Source of the DNA: an uncultured Prevotellaceae bacterium
GTDB taxonomy: Bacteria; Bacteroidota; Bacteroidia; Bacteroidales; Muribaculaceae
Reading direction: 5' to 3'
DNA length: 32,442 bases
NCBI GenBank assembly: GCA_945983195.1
Contig: CAMFSS010000002.1
Location: forward strand, 1 to 32,442
Shown here: piece by piece, positions 18,624-26,439 of the stretch
Position numbering within the stretch: the first letter of the stretch is position 1
Layout: the number at the start of each line of letters is the position of its first letter
Notes under the pieces: generated by a model
Database searches by the model: none
What the model saw: only the letters and a program-made list of their open reading frames with translations
Told to the model about the DNA's origin: nothing
Made by a program: the position numbers and the translations under genes

Positions 18624-18654
18624 ATAAGATTAAGGCTTTTTCTCTTAATCTTAT
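18624..18654. other. A+T-rich perfect hairpin, function unknown
   Basis: ATAAGATTAAG at 18624-18634 pairs with 18644-18654 (11 bp, 9-base loop). No U-run follows on either strand in the right place. It lies between two terminator-like hairpins in the 504-base gap 18230-18733. The rest of that gap holds the leader and promoter candidates of the neighbouring gene and no convincing ORF. Confidence 0.4.
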
Positions 18655-18690
18655 ATCCTTTGATTCCCTAAAATCAATGTCTTCTATTTC

Positions 18691-18730
18691 AAAATGCCCG
18701 TTGATAGCACGCAGGCTTCATCGGGGCATT
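18691..18730 (-). terminator. Terminator immediately after the GH3 gene
   Basis: Just past the stop at 18734 the minus strand has AATGCCC (18724-18730), a largely paired TGA/TCA interior, and GGGCATT (18693-18699) running into TTTGAAA. It ends the PUL transcript. Confidence 0.6.
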
Positions 18731-18733
18731 AAA

Positions 18734-19192
18734 TCAATTCAGTGTAAATGTGGCTGTCTGCACATTGCGGCTGTCGCCACCCACCATCACCTGGAAGTCG
18801 CCCGGCTCACACACCAGCTCTATGTTGCTGTTGTAGAACTTCAGCAAGTCGGCGGTAATCTCAAATGTCACGTCGCGGCTCTCGCCCTTCTTCAGCGTCA
18901 CGCGCTCGAAGCCCTTAAGCTCCTTCACGGGGCGCGAAATGCTGCCCACCATGTCGCGAATGTAGAGCTGCACCACCTCAGTGCCGTCGTAGTTGCCGGT
19001 GTTGGTCACCTTCACTGTGGCTGTAATCTTGCCGCTCTCGTCCATTGTGGTGTTGTCGAGCGTAAGGTCACCATAGGTGAATGTAGTGTACGACAGTCCG
19101 TAGCCAAACGGATAGAGAGGGTCGTTGTCCACGTCGAGATAGTTGCTGCAGAACTTCGAGAACCACTTCTCAGCCGGACGGCCGCTGTTCAC
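18734..19192 (-). CDS. C-terminal remnant of GH3 beta-glucosidase (after in-frame stop)
   Basis: This frame of 152 residues opens at GTG 19190-19192 in the same frame as the GH3 body; four sense codons separate it from the TAG at 19202-19204. It carries the end of the GH3 barrel/sandwich linker (NSGRPAEKWFSKF, PLYPFGYGLSYTTFTYGDL) and the complete fibronectin-III-like C-terminal domain (VTNTGNYDGTEVVQLYIRD, SRPVKELKGFERVTLKKGES) expected of BglX-type GH3 enzymes. I infer it is part of one gene, 18734-21016, and that the GTG is not a natural start. Alone it would lack a signal peptide and catalytic residues. Adding both pieces gives about 760 residues, the usual BglX size. Confidence 0.75.
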   Translation of the reverse strand: MNSGRPAEKWFSKFCSNYLDVDNDPLYPFGYGLSYTTFTYGDLTLDNTTMDESGKITATVKVTNTGNYDGTEVVQLYIRDMVGSISRPVKELKGFERVTLKKGESRDVTFEITADLLKFYNSNIELVCEPGDFQVMVGGDSRNVQTATFTLN

Positions 19193-19201
19193 GTCATTTT
19201 C

Positions 19202-21016
19202 CTAGAGCCGCAGCCGTCCCACCGCAGTCGCGAACGATTCCGTGAGCTTGCCCGAAGGAACCTTGTCGCCAAAGAGCACGTCGCAGATGGCATCGGCAGC
19301 CTCCGAGCCGCCAAACCACACCTGGAGTATTGCCGGGAGATTCTCGTTCTCCCAGTTCATCACTGTGGCACGACCTGCAAAGTTGAGCATCACTATGGGC
19401 TTGCCGGTCTTCTTCAGTGCCTTCAAGAGGTCGAGCTGTGCATCGGGCAGGTCGAGATTGCTGCGCGAGCTGCACTCGCCGCTGAACTCCGACGACTCAC
19501 CGCCGGCAAACACTATCACATCGGCTCGCTGTGCCACGCTCAGTGCCTCGGCACGCATTGCCTCGGCTGAACGCGGGTCGCGCATCTCACGACCGAACAT
19601 TGTGGCATTTGCCTCAAGCGTTGCATCGTAGCACAAGTTGCTTCCCTTGGCATAGAGCACCTCAGCCTTGCCGGCTACGGCATCTTTCATGCCCTCAAGC
19701 AGCGACTTGTAGCGATCGCTCACGGCTGCCACGCTCCATGTGCCCGGCATATTCGCCTTGGTGTCGGCAAGCGGGCCGATAAGGGCAATGCAACCCTTTC
19801 GCTGAAGCGGAAGCAGATTGCCCTCGTTCTTCAGGAGCACAAATGTCTCAGCTGCGATTTCACGTGCCACTGCACGGTTCTCTGCCGTGAACACCTCCTG
19901 CTTGGGACGCTCCACATTGCAGTATTTATACGGATCGTCAAACAAGCCGAGCTTGTATTTTGCCTCAAGTATGCGGCGGCAAGCCTTGTTGATATCCTCC
20001 TCAGTGACCTTGCCCTCCTGGAGCGACTTCTCAAGTGTGCCCATGAAGCCGTCGGCTACCATGTCCATATCCGTTCCGGCTTTCAGAGCGAGTGCCGACA
20101 CTTGCTGAAGGTCGCCCATGCCGTGGGCAATCATCTCGGAGATGGCGGTGAAGTCGGTTACGACGAAGCCGTTGAAGCCCCACATGTCGCGGAGCACATC
20201 GGTCATAAGCCACTTGTTGCCGGTTGCCGGAATGCCGTCAACCACATTGAACGACGACATAACCGACCCTGCACCTGCCTCTACGGCAGCCTTGTAAGGC
20301 TCAAAGTAGCCGTTGAACATCGTCACGCGGCTCATGTCCACTGTGTTGTAGTCACGGCCTGCCTCAGGTGCTCCATAGAGTGCGAAATGCTTCACGCAAG
20401 CCATGATTGTGGCTGAATCCTGAAGGTTGTCACCCTGATAGCCCTTCACCATGGCACGTGCAATGGCTGCACCGAGGAATGGGTCTTCGCCCGAGCCTTC
20501 GCTCTGGCGGCCCCAGCGCGGTTCACGGCAAATGTCTACCATCGGGCTGAAAGTCCAGCATATACCGTCGGCACTCGCCTCACGGGCGGCAATCTGTGCC
20601 GACTTCTCGATTGCTTCCATATCCCAACTGCACGAGAGCGCAAGTGGAATGGGGAAAACAGTTTCATAGCCGTGAATCACGTCCATTCCGAAGATAAGCG
20701 GAATGTGAAGGCGGCTCTCCTCCACTGCCAAGCGCTGCACCTCGCGGATTTTCTCCACACCTTTCAGGTTGAAGAGTCCACCCACCTCGCCGGCCTTGAT
20801 TTTCTCGGCGATATTGCTGCTTTTGGCCTGTCCGGTTACAATGTCACCCGTAACGGGAAGGTTGAGCTGACCTATCTTCTCATGAAGCGTCATCTGCCCC
20901 ATCAGGTCATCAACGAAGCGGTCCATTTCGGCATCACCGCTGCCACCATTGCTTTGGCACGCTGTGAGAGCAGTTGCAGCCACAACGGCTGCCATCATAA
21001 ATTTATTCAATTTCAT
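19202..21016 (-). pseudogene. GH3 family beta-glucosidase (BglX-like) lipoprotein, interrupted by in-frame TAG
   Basis: This 604-residue piece of a GH3 enzyme starts with a lipoprotein signal (MKLNKFMMAAVVAATALTAC). The N-terminal barrel is clear: MTLHEKIGQLN, LIFGMDVIHGYETVFPIPLA, FSPMVDICREPRWGRQSEG, VKHFALYGAPEAGRDYNTVD, and the nucleophile region GFVVTDFTAI near residue 288. The second domain has the probable acid/base segment GESSEFSGECSSRSNL near residue 515. At PSGKLTESF the normally conserved continuation (VGQxPxYYN in BglX relatives) is replaced by VGRLRL and TAG (19202-19204). The frame then continues correctly in the 18734-19192 piece. Both catalytic residues survive, but the FnIII-like domain is lost. 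In the PUL it would split beta-glucosides, plausibly sophorose-type products of the GH144 enzyme, in the periplasm. Confidence 0.8.
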
Positions 21017-21063
21017 ATCTTTAATTTCTATTTTTTATCATTTCAAAAAAAATTTTTCACTTC

Positions 21064-21099
21064 GTCAGACAAGTCCGACTCGTCTGACTGGTCCGACAC
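21064..21099. repeat. Four tandem 9-base units (GTCnGACnn) between GH144 and GH3
   Basis: Units GTCAGACAA, GTCCGACTC, GTCTGACTG and GTCCGACAC follow each other without gaps. GTCAGAC (21064-21070) and GTCTGAC (21082-21088) also form a 7-bp hairpin. The repeats are in the intercistronic mRNA between the GH144 stop and the GH3 ATG. On the minus strand a run of eight T follows at 21048-21055, too far from the stem for a standard terminator. Confidence 0.6.
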
Positions 21100-21108
21100 C
21101 CCCTCACG

Positions 21109-22485
21109 TCACTTTGCCACCGTGAAACCGAGCTTCTTAAGTCCTGCCTGCACCTCCTCGCAGCTCATGAAGAGCTTCCATAGCAAGCCGGTACGGTAGT
21201 TCTCAATCATCGGGGCTATTGAGCACTGGTCGATTGCAAGATAGTGCGGTTTGGTCCAGTTAGCTTCCTCTGAGAAAGCATCATAGAAGCCATATTTGCC
21301 CCAAATCCATTCACCCTTGGCGTAGAAGCCCTTGAGTGCTGCCATCGACTCCTCAGGTGTGTAGGGGAACGACGACAGTGCAGCCGTAGGAGTAATCACA
21401 CCGCGGTCGTTGCCGGGGCTGTGTGCCGTGTAGCCGTCGATAGTGTAGCTTGCTGTGAGTCCCCAGCAGTCTTTGCCGTAGCCCTTATACCCCTTGGGGT
21501 TAGCCACACAGTAGCGGTAGTCGCTCAGTGCATGGTTGCGCACCACATTCCAGTAGTTGGCATATTGGTCGCTGAGATTGCGCGGGTCGAGTCCTATGTA
21601 GGAGTAGTGTGCCCAGAAAAGCGGTCCACCGGTCTCCTCGGCGTAGTTGTGCTTCAGTTCAAGAGGCAGGTCGTAGAATTTCGCATCACTCTTGATGCCG
21701 CCGCTGCGTGCCCAGCCCTTGTGGTAGCACTCTGCCGGAACGGTGTGTGTGGGCGATGCCGCCGCAAGGATATACACTATGAGGCACTCATTATAGCCCT
21801 CAAGAGGGAAATTCATCTCCCAGCCGTATTCGGGCGACCAGTGCCAGTAGATTACGCTCTCGCCGCCTTTTGTGTACCAGTCGAATTCCATTTCGCGCCA
21901 CAGCTTGTCGATTTTCTCGGCAAGTGCCTTCTCTTCGTCGTTGCCGGCACGGAAATACTGGCGCACGCACAGCAGGCTCTCCATAAGGAAGCAGCTCTCC
22001 ACCAGGTCACCGCCATTGTCCTTCTGTCCGAATGGCTTCACCTTGCCCGTGGGACCGTCGAGCCAGTGCGGCCACACGCCGTGGAAGCGGTCGGCCTTGG
22101 CAAGATAGTCTACAATCTTAGTGAGTCGCTTCACGCCCTCCTCACGGCTCACAAAGCCGCGGTCGATAGCAGCGAGCACTCCGGCGATGCCGAAGCCGCT
22201 GCCGCCGGTGGTCACCACGTCCTTGTCATTCTGGGGATAGTCACCATCAAGGTGTATGCGCTCGCAGGCGAGTCCCGAGGTAGCCTCGGCTCCTTCCCAC
22301 ATATAGTTGAAGTGAACCTTCTGTATGTAGTCGAGCAACTCATCTTCGCTGGCAAACTCAGCAGGGCGATTCGTTTCCTGCTGTGCCGCATCGTCACTGT
22401 TTCCGCTCTTGCTTGAGCCGGAGCAGGAAGCAACGAATAACGTCACCGCTAACATTATAGTGATATTCAAAAATCTGTTCATCAT
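21109..22485 (-). CDS. GH144-like glucanase (glycoamylase-domain) lipoprotein
   Basis: There are 458 residues from the first of two adjacent ATGs (22483-22485; the second is 22480-22482). The open frame extends to 22548, but only this start places a lipoprotein signal first (MMNRFLNITIMLAVTLFVASC, lipobox cysteine near residue 21). The rest matches the glycoamylase fold found in GH144: YMWEGAEATSGLACER, DVVTTGGSGFGIAG, HGVWPHWLDGPTGKVKPFGQ, DNGGDLVESCFLMESLL, EMNFPLEGYNECLIVYILAA, FWAHYSYIGLDPR, NDRGVITPTAALSSFPYTPE. Characterised GH144 members cleave beta-1,2-glucan, either endo or releasing sophorose. GH3 follows downstream and GH43 lies upstream, so it is central to the PUL. Other specificities within the glycoamylase superfamily cannot be excluded. 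Confidence 0.82.
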   Translation of the reverse strand: MMNRFLNITIMLAVTLFVASCSGSSKSGNSDDAAQQETNRPAEFASEDELLDYIQKVHFNYMWEGAEATSGLACERIHLDGDYPQNDKDVVTTGGSGFGIAGVLAAIDRGFVSREEGVKRLTKIVDYLAKADRFHGVWPHWLDGPTGKVKPFGQKDNGGDLVESCFLMESLLCVRQYFRAGNDEEKALAEKIDKLWREMEFDWYTKGGESVIYWHWSPEYGWEMNFPLEGYNECLIVYILAAASPTHTVPAECYHKGWARSGGIKSDAKFYDLPLELKHNYAEETGGPLFWAHYSYIGLDPRNLSDQYANYWNVVRNHALSDYRYCVANPKGYKGYGKDCWGLTASYTIDGYTAHSPGNDRGVITPTAALSSFPYTPEESMAALKGFYAKGEWIWGKYGFYDAFSEEANWTKPHYLAIDQCSIAPMIENYRTGLLWKLFMSCEEVQAGLKKLGFTVAK

Positions 22486-22611
22486 ATACTTATAAGTTGG
22501 TCGAGGCATGGCACTTCCACGTGCCTGAATTATCGTTTCCGACAACAATTTCCATTGGTTATTTAAAAAGTGCCTCTAAGTTAGTAATTATTTTTGGGAA
22601 ATGCAAGTTTT

Positions 22612-24735
22612 TTACTGTTTTAATATTTTCGACATCTCCGAACAGCCGGTTTCGCCCAGTGCCTCGATTGCAAAATAGTAGTCGGTGCCCAGATCGAGAC
22701 CGCGGAGGTCGTACTCACACTCGCCGTTCACGGTGATGCAGTGGTAGAGCTTGTCGGGGGCGATGCCATAGCGTATGTTGTAGCCGTAGGCACGCTCCGA
22801 GGGCTTCCACGTAATCATGCAGTTGCGCATGTCCTTCTTGTCGCGTACCACCTTGAAGCCCTTCACCGCAGTGGGTGCCTCACCTTCGGCAATGCCAAAC
22901 ACGCGCAGGTCGCTCAGGCAGAAGTTGCCCGAGGGCATGTGCAGGTTCTCCACCTTCAGGTAGCGCGCACGCAGCGGCTGGCGCAGCTCCACATAGTCGT
23001 GTGGCACATCGCGGTCGTTGTTGCTCTTGTCCACCACAAGTTCCCATTCGCTGCCGTCGCTTGAGGCATAGATGCGATACTGGTGGTAGAGGTCGTTGGC
23101 GCGGTTGTGCTGCACGGTCATGAAGTCGTAGTAGTTAAGCTGGATTGCACGAATCTCCTTCACCGCATCAAGGTCAATCTTCACCCATTCGCCGGGTTTG
23201 CCGGTCTTGGCAGCCCAGATGGTGCGTATGTTCTCGTCGGTGATGTTGCGCGGGGCGAGTGAGTCGTCCTCGGCAGTGCTCGATGCCTCCACTTTCTTGC
23301 CATAAGAGAGGAGCATCCAGCCTGTGAAGCGGTCGGTGCCGGCAATGGTGCGCTCAGAGTTCCAGCAAGGATAGTCACCAAATGACGTGTTGCAGTACAT
23401 CACGCCGTCGGCATCGAATCCCACAGGATAAAGCCCTATGCGACGCTCAAACTTATACTTCAGCGAGAGCATGCAAGTGCCCACATGCCAGTAGTTGCCC
23501 TTTGCATCGCACCAAGTGCCGCCGTGCCCCACACCCTGCACAAATCCTCCGGGCTTGTAGCTCATCGGGTTGTGCTTCTGATAGGCGAAGGGACCGAGCG
23601 GGCTGTCGCTCACATACACGCCGTCGGCATACACCTTGAATTCCGTTCCAGGTGCGCCATATTGCAGATAGTATTTGCCGTCATGCTTGGTCATGTAGGC
23701 ACCCTCGGTGAAGGGCGCGAGCGTAACCTCATCGTCGTTGTTCATGCCGAAGCGTTCCCAGCCGTGCTGCTTGGGGTGCAGTGCCACCACATCGTGAATC
23801 TTGCTGATGGGGCGGAAGTCGTCGCGGCTCACCTGCACGGCTTTCAGCGGATATTCGTTGCTTGAACCGTAATATTCGTAGAGCTTGCCGTCGTCGTCGA
23901 GGAAGAGACACGGGTCCCAAGTGGGAATGGTGTTGCGCTCCACCACGCGGCGGAAACGTCCGCTGAATGGCTCGGTGGTGTACCAGATGGGCAGTCCCTC
24001 GTAGGTAGAGCCGGTGTAGAAGAGCGTGTCGCCGCACACGAATGCTGCAGGGGCACACTGGTCATCGTCGGTAGGCTTGCGCTGGAACGATGCCGGGGCA
24101 AATTCCCAGTCACTCATGTTTCGGGAGTAGTGGAAACCACCCTGATTGGTCGAACAGAGCATATTGGTGACCTTGTAGTAGAGTCCCATAGGGTCAGCCG
24201 ACGAGCGGAACGAACCGTGCGGGCGCACATTGTTGTTGTAAGGCTCGTAGTTGTAGCTGATGTTCATCGGATTGCAGTAGGTGTGCGTGCCGCAGTCGTC
24301 GGGGTCAAACCAGCGTGTAGCCACAGCCTTGGTACGCTGCACCGCCTTGCCCGTGTAGGGCGTAAGCGTGACATTCACCTCACGCTGCTCCACTTCGCGA
24401 ATCACGCTGCCGAACTCCTTGCCGGGGTAGTACACATAGATGTGGCGGTCGCCGTCGGTACACTTGAGCGTGTAGCGGCCCGCAGCATCGGTGTTGCAGT
24501 GCACAGGCGAGCTGAAGAACATCACTGTGGCTCCTTCGAGAGGCTTACCCTGCTCATCGGTGACAGTGCCGCTTATGTGATATTCCTTGTGTACGGGGAT
24601 GTAGTAGTCGCTCACTTGTCCTTTCACCACCTTTATTGAGTCGCCCTGAGCATTTGCCGCAATGGAGGGTGCTGCCATAATGCTGCACACTGCTGCCAGT
24701 TTCAGCATTAAGCCTGATATTGTTTTTTGTAGCAT
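22612..24735 (-). CDS. GH43-family glycoside hydrolase with CarboxypepD-reg-like, F5/8-type C and FN3 domains
   Basis: There are 707 residues from the ATG at 24733-24735. The frame is open to 24831, but that extension crosses a hairpin and lacks a signal. The signal peptide is MLQKTISGLMLKLAAVCSIM. Residues about 35-110 are a carboxypeptidase-regulatory-like beta sandwich (YHISGTVTDEQGKPLEGATV). Residues about 130-460 are the five-bladed GH43 propeller with candidate catalytic positions in SADPMGLYYKVTNML, TWDPCLFLDDDGKLYEYYG and FTEGAYMTKHDGKYYLQYG, the last carrying the presumed acid Glu. Residues about 470-620 are F5/8-type C (galactose-binding-like: LRARYLKVENLHMPSGNFCL), and about 625-707 FN3. 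It is periplasmic or surface-exposed. GH43 enzymes usually remove arabinose, xylose or galactose units. Its substrate here is unknown. Confidence 0.82.
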   Translation of the reverse strand: MLQKTISGLMLKLAAVCSIMAAPSIAANAQGDSIKVVKGQVSDYYIPVHKEYHISGTVTDEQGKPLEGATVMFFSSPVHCNTDAAGRYTLKCTDGDRHIYVYYPGKEFGSVIREVEQREVNVTLTPYTGKAVQRTKAVATRWFDPDDCGTHTYCNPMNISYNYEPYNNNVRPHGSFRSSADPMGLYYKVTNMLCSTNQGGFHYSRNMSDWEFAPASFQRKPTDDDQCAPAAFVCGDTLFYTGSTYEGLPIWYTTEPFSGRFRRVVERNTIPTWDPCLFLDDDGKLYEYYGSSNEYPLKAVQVSRDDFRPISKIHDVVALHPKQHGWERFGMNNDDEVTLAPFTEGAYMTKHDGKYYLQYGAPGTEFKVYADGVYVSDSPLGPFAYQKHNPMSYKPGGFVQGVGHGGTWCDAKGNYWHVGTCMLSLKYKFERRIGLYPVGFDADGVMYCNTSFGDYPCWNSERTIAGTDRFTGWMLLSYGKKVEASSTAEDDSLAPRNITDENIRTIWAAKTGKPGEWVKIDLDAVKEIRAIQLNYYDFMTVQHNRANDLYHQYRIYASSDGSEWELVVDKSNNDRDVPHDYVELRQPLRARYLKVENLHMPSGNFCLSDLRVFGIAEGEAPTAVKGFKVVRDKKDMRNCMITWKPSERAYGYNIRYGIAPDKLYHCITVNGECEYDLRGLDLGTDYYFAIEALGETGCSEMSKILKQ

Positions 24736-24779
24736 AAGCAAATGATTCGGTTTCGTTTTTTTTAGGTGTATTTTTATGG

Positions 24780-24825
24780 AAAAGTGCGCCGTAACGTCAG
24801 GCAAAATGCCTTGGTATCGGCGCAC
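24780..24825 (-). terminator. Intercistronic terminator/attenuator between susD and GH43
   Basis: The minus strand has GTGCGCCG paired with CGGCGCAC (24818-24825 with 24784-24791), enclosing a second hairpin AGGCA/TGCCT, and is followed by TTTTCC. This fits partial termination that keeps susCD expression above that of the downstream hydrolases. Readthrough must occur, because I see no obvious promoter before the GH43 gene. Confidence 0.6.
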
Positions 24826-24877
24826 CTTCAAATTAAAACCAATCTGTGTTGTATAGTGTTAATACCTAATGGGAATG

Positions 24878-26338
24878 TTATTCGTCCTTAGGCTCGTTGG
24901 CAAGGCTTGGAATGTTGCTGCTCTGCTCGAATGGGATAGGATAGTAGGTCTTTGAAGCGTCCCAACCCTTGAGGGTAGAAGCTGCCTTTCCGCGACGGAT
25001 AAGGTCGTTGTAACGCTCTCCCCACTCGCAGCACAGCTCCATGCGGCGCTCGTCGAGAATGTTGTCGATAGTCACGGTGCTGAGGGTAGGCATTCCGGCA
25101 CGTGTGCGCACGAGGTTGAACGGAGTCACTGCATCGCCGCCCACTTCAAGGCAAGCCTCGGCGTTCATCAGCAGTACGTCGGCATAGCGGAGGATGCGCA
25201 CGTTGTTGTTTGAGCCATATTTTGTGCGGCCTTCGGTGAGCTGGTGGCTCGGAGTGTAAGCCTTTCCGTTCCAGCAGTCGGTCTGAGTGGGGTTCTGGAG
25301 CGGGCGGATTACGTCGCCGCTCGGAGTAGTGCTTCCTGCAAGGAGGAACGATGTAGTGGCACGGATACCCTCACCGCGGGCTGCAGCCCAGTCGCGGAAC
25401 TCCTTGTAGAGTCCGATGAAGCCCCAGCCTGAGATGTTGCCGTTGTTGGCGGGTCCCTGGAATACAAACCACTGGTCGGCATCTACCATGTCGCCCGAGC
25501 CATTGCCGAAGTCGGTGCACTGGCACTCGAAGAGCGACTCGTTGCAGAGCTTGCCGGGTATCTTGAAGAGGTTGTAATAGTCGTCGTAGAGTTCAAACTT
25601 TTTGCTGCTGATGATTTTGTCGGTAAGTTCCTTTACCTTTGCATAGTTGCCCATGTTGAGATATACCTTAGCTGCGAGAGCCATTGCCGAGTAGGCAGTC
25701 ACGGCACCGAAGTGGTTGCTCTCGTTGGGGCGGATAAGCGGCATGTTGGTGTAGCCATACTCAAGGTCCTCAAGCATATAGCGGTTCACGGCATCGATAG
25801 TCGAGCGGGTCATGTCGGTCTGGCTGTTAGAGCGCAGGATAGTCACGGCACCGAAGCCCTGCACGAGGCGATAGTAGGCGTAGGCGCGGAGGAATCGTAC
25901 TTCACCGCAGTAGGTGTAGTAGTTCTTCATGTCGGCATCGCTCTTGATGTTCTCGGCATAGCTGTCGAGCGATTCAAGTGCGGCATTAGCCACTTTAATC
26001 ATACCATAATACTGGTTCCACATCTCGTTCAAGCCCCAGAAGGAGTTGTCGTAGTTGTAGTTGCCCATATCTACCAGAGTAGCCTGGTCATCAACACGTC
26101 CCGACCACACATCGTCGTCGCGGATGATAGAGAGAGGCCAGATAACCCAGTGCATGCCACCGGTGCGCAGCTTTGCATACACACCCGATACAGGCATATA
26201 CATATTGTCTAAGTTGGTGAAATCCACGCTGTTTTCCGGGACGCTGTTCTCCGGCTCTTTGTCGAGGAAGTCGCACGATGTAGTTGCAAGCAGCATTGCC
26301 GGCAACGCATATAATAATGCTTTTTTAAGAATATTCAT
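24878..26338 (-). CDS. SusD-like outer-membrane glycan-binding lipoprotein
   Basis: There are 486 residues from the ATG at 26336-26338 (MNILKKALLYALPAMLLATT, then SCDFLDKEP, with the lipobox cysteine near residue 22). A TTG nine bases upstream is in frame but not needed. SusD features are the N-terminal DFLDKEPE, a TPR-like helical region (EVRFLRAYAYYRLVQGFGAV, AYSAMALAAKVYLNMGNYA) and the C-terminal ILRYADVLLMNAEACLEVGG, VRTRAGMP, ILDERRMELCCEWGERYNDL and YYPIP. It forms the lid of the SusC transporter and captures glycan on the cell surface. It lies 101 bases after susC. All family hallmarks are intact. The bound glycan cannot be told from sequence. Confidence 0.9.
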   Translation of the reverse strand: MNILKKALLYALPAMLLATTSCDFLDKEPENSVPENSVDFTNLDNMYMPVSGVYAKLRTGGMHWVIWPLSIIRDDDVWSGRVDDQATLVDMGNYNYDNSFWGLNEMWNQYYGMIKVANAALESLDSYAENIKSDADMKNYYTYCGEVRFLRAYAYYRLVQGFGAVTILRSNSQTDMTRSTIDAVNRYMLEDLEYGYTNMPLIRPNESNHFGAVTAYSAMALAAKVYLNMGNYAKVKELTDKIISSKKFELYDDYYNLFKIPGKLCNESLFECQCTDFGNGSGDMVDADQWFVFQGPANNGNISGWGFIGLYKEFRDWAAARGEGIRATTSFLLAGSTTPSGDVIRPLQNPTQTDCWNGKAYTPSHQLTEGRTKYGSNNNVRILRYADVLLMNAEACLEVGGDAVTPFNLVRTRAGMPTLSTVTIDNILDERRMELCCEWGERYNDLIRRGKAASTLKGWDASKTYYPIPFEQSSNIPSLANEPKDE

Positions 26339-26439
26339 TGTTCTCAATTTTTTTTGTTGTTTTTTACTTTTATATTTTGAGGTTCTTCAGCAAGAAGTCA
26401 AGCCACTATGGTAGTACCGCATCTTGCATCTTGCCTCAT

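Noticed and set aside
18734-21016. Frameshift as the cause of the split GH3
   Set aside because: The stop at 19202 and the downstream piece share one frame (19190 and 19202 differ by a multiple of three), so it is an in-frame stop, not an indel.
21064-21099. CRISPR-like repeat
   Set aside because: Units are only 9 bases, contiguous without spacers, and there is no cas gene.
22510-22525. Small hairpin GGCAC/GTGCC upstream of GH144
   Set aside because: It has only 5 bp and no U-run; this is expected by chance and not supportable as a terminator or switch.
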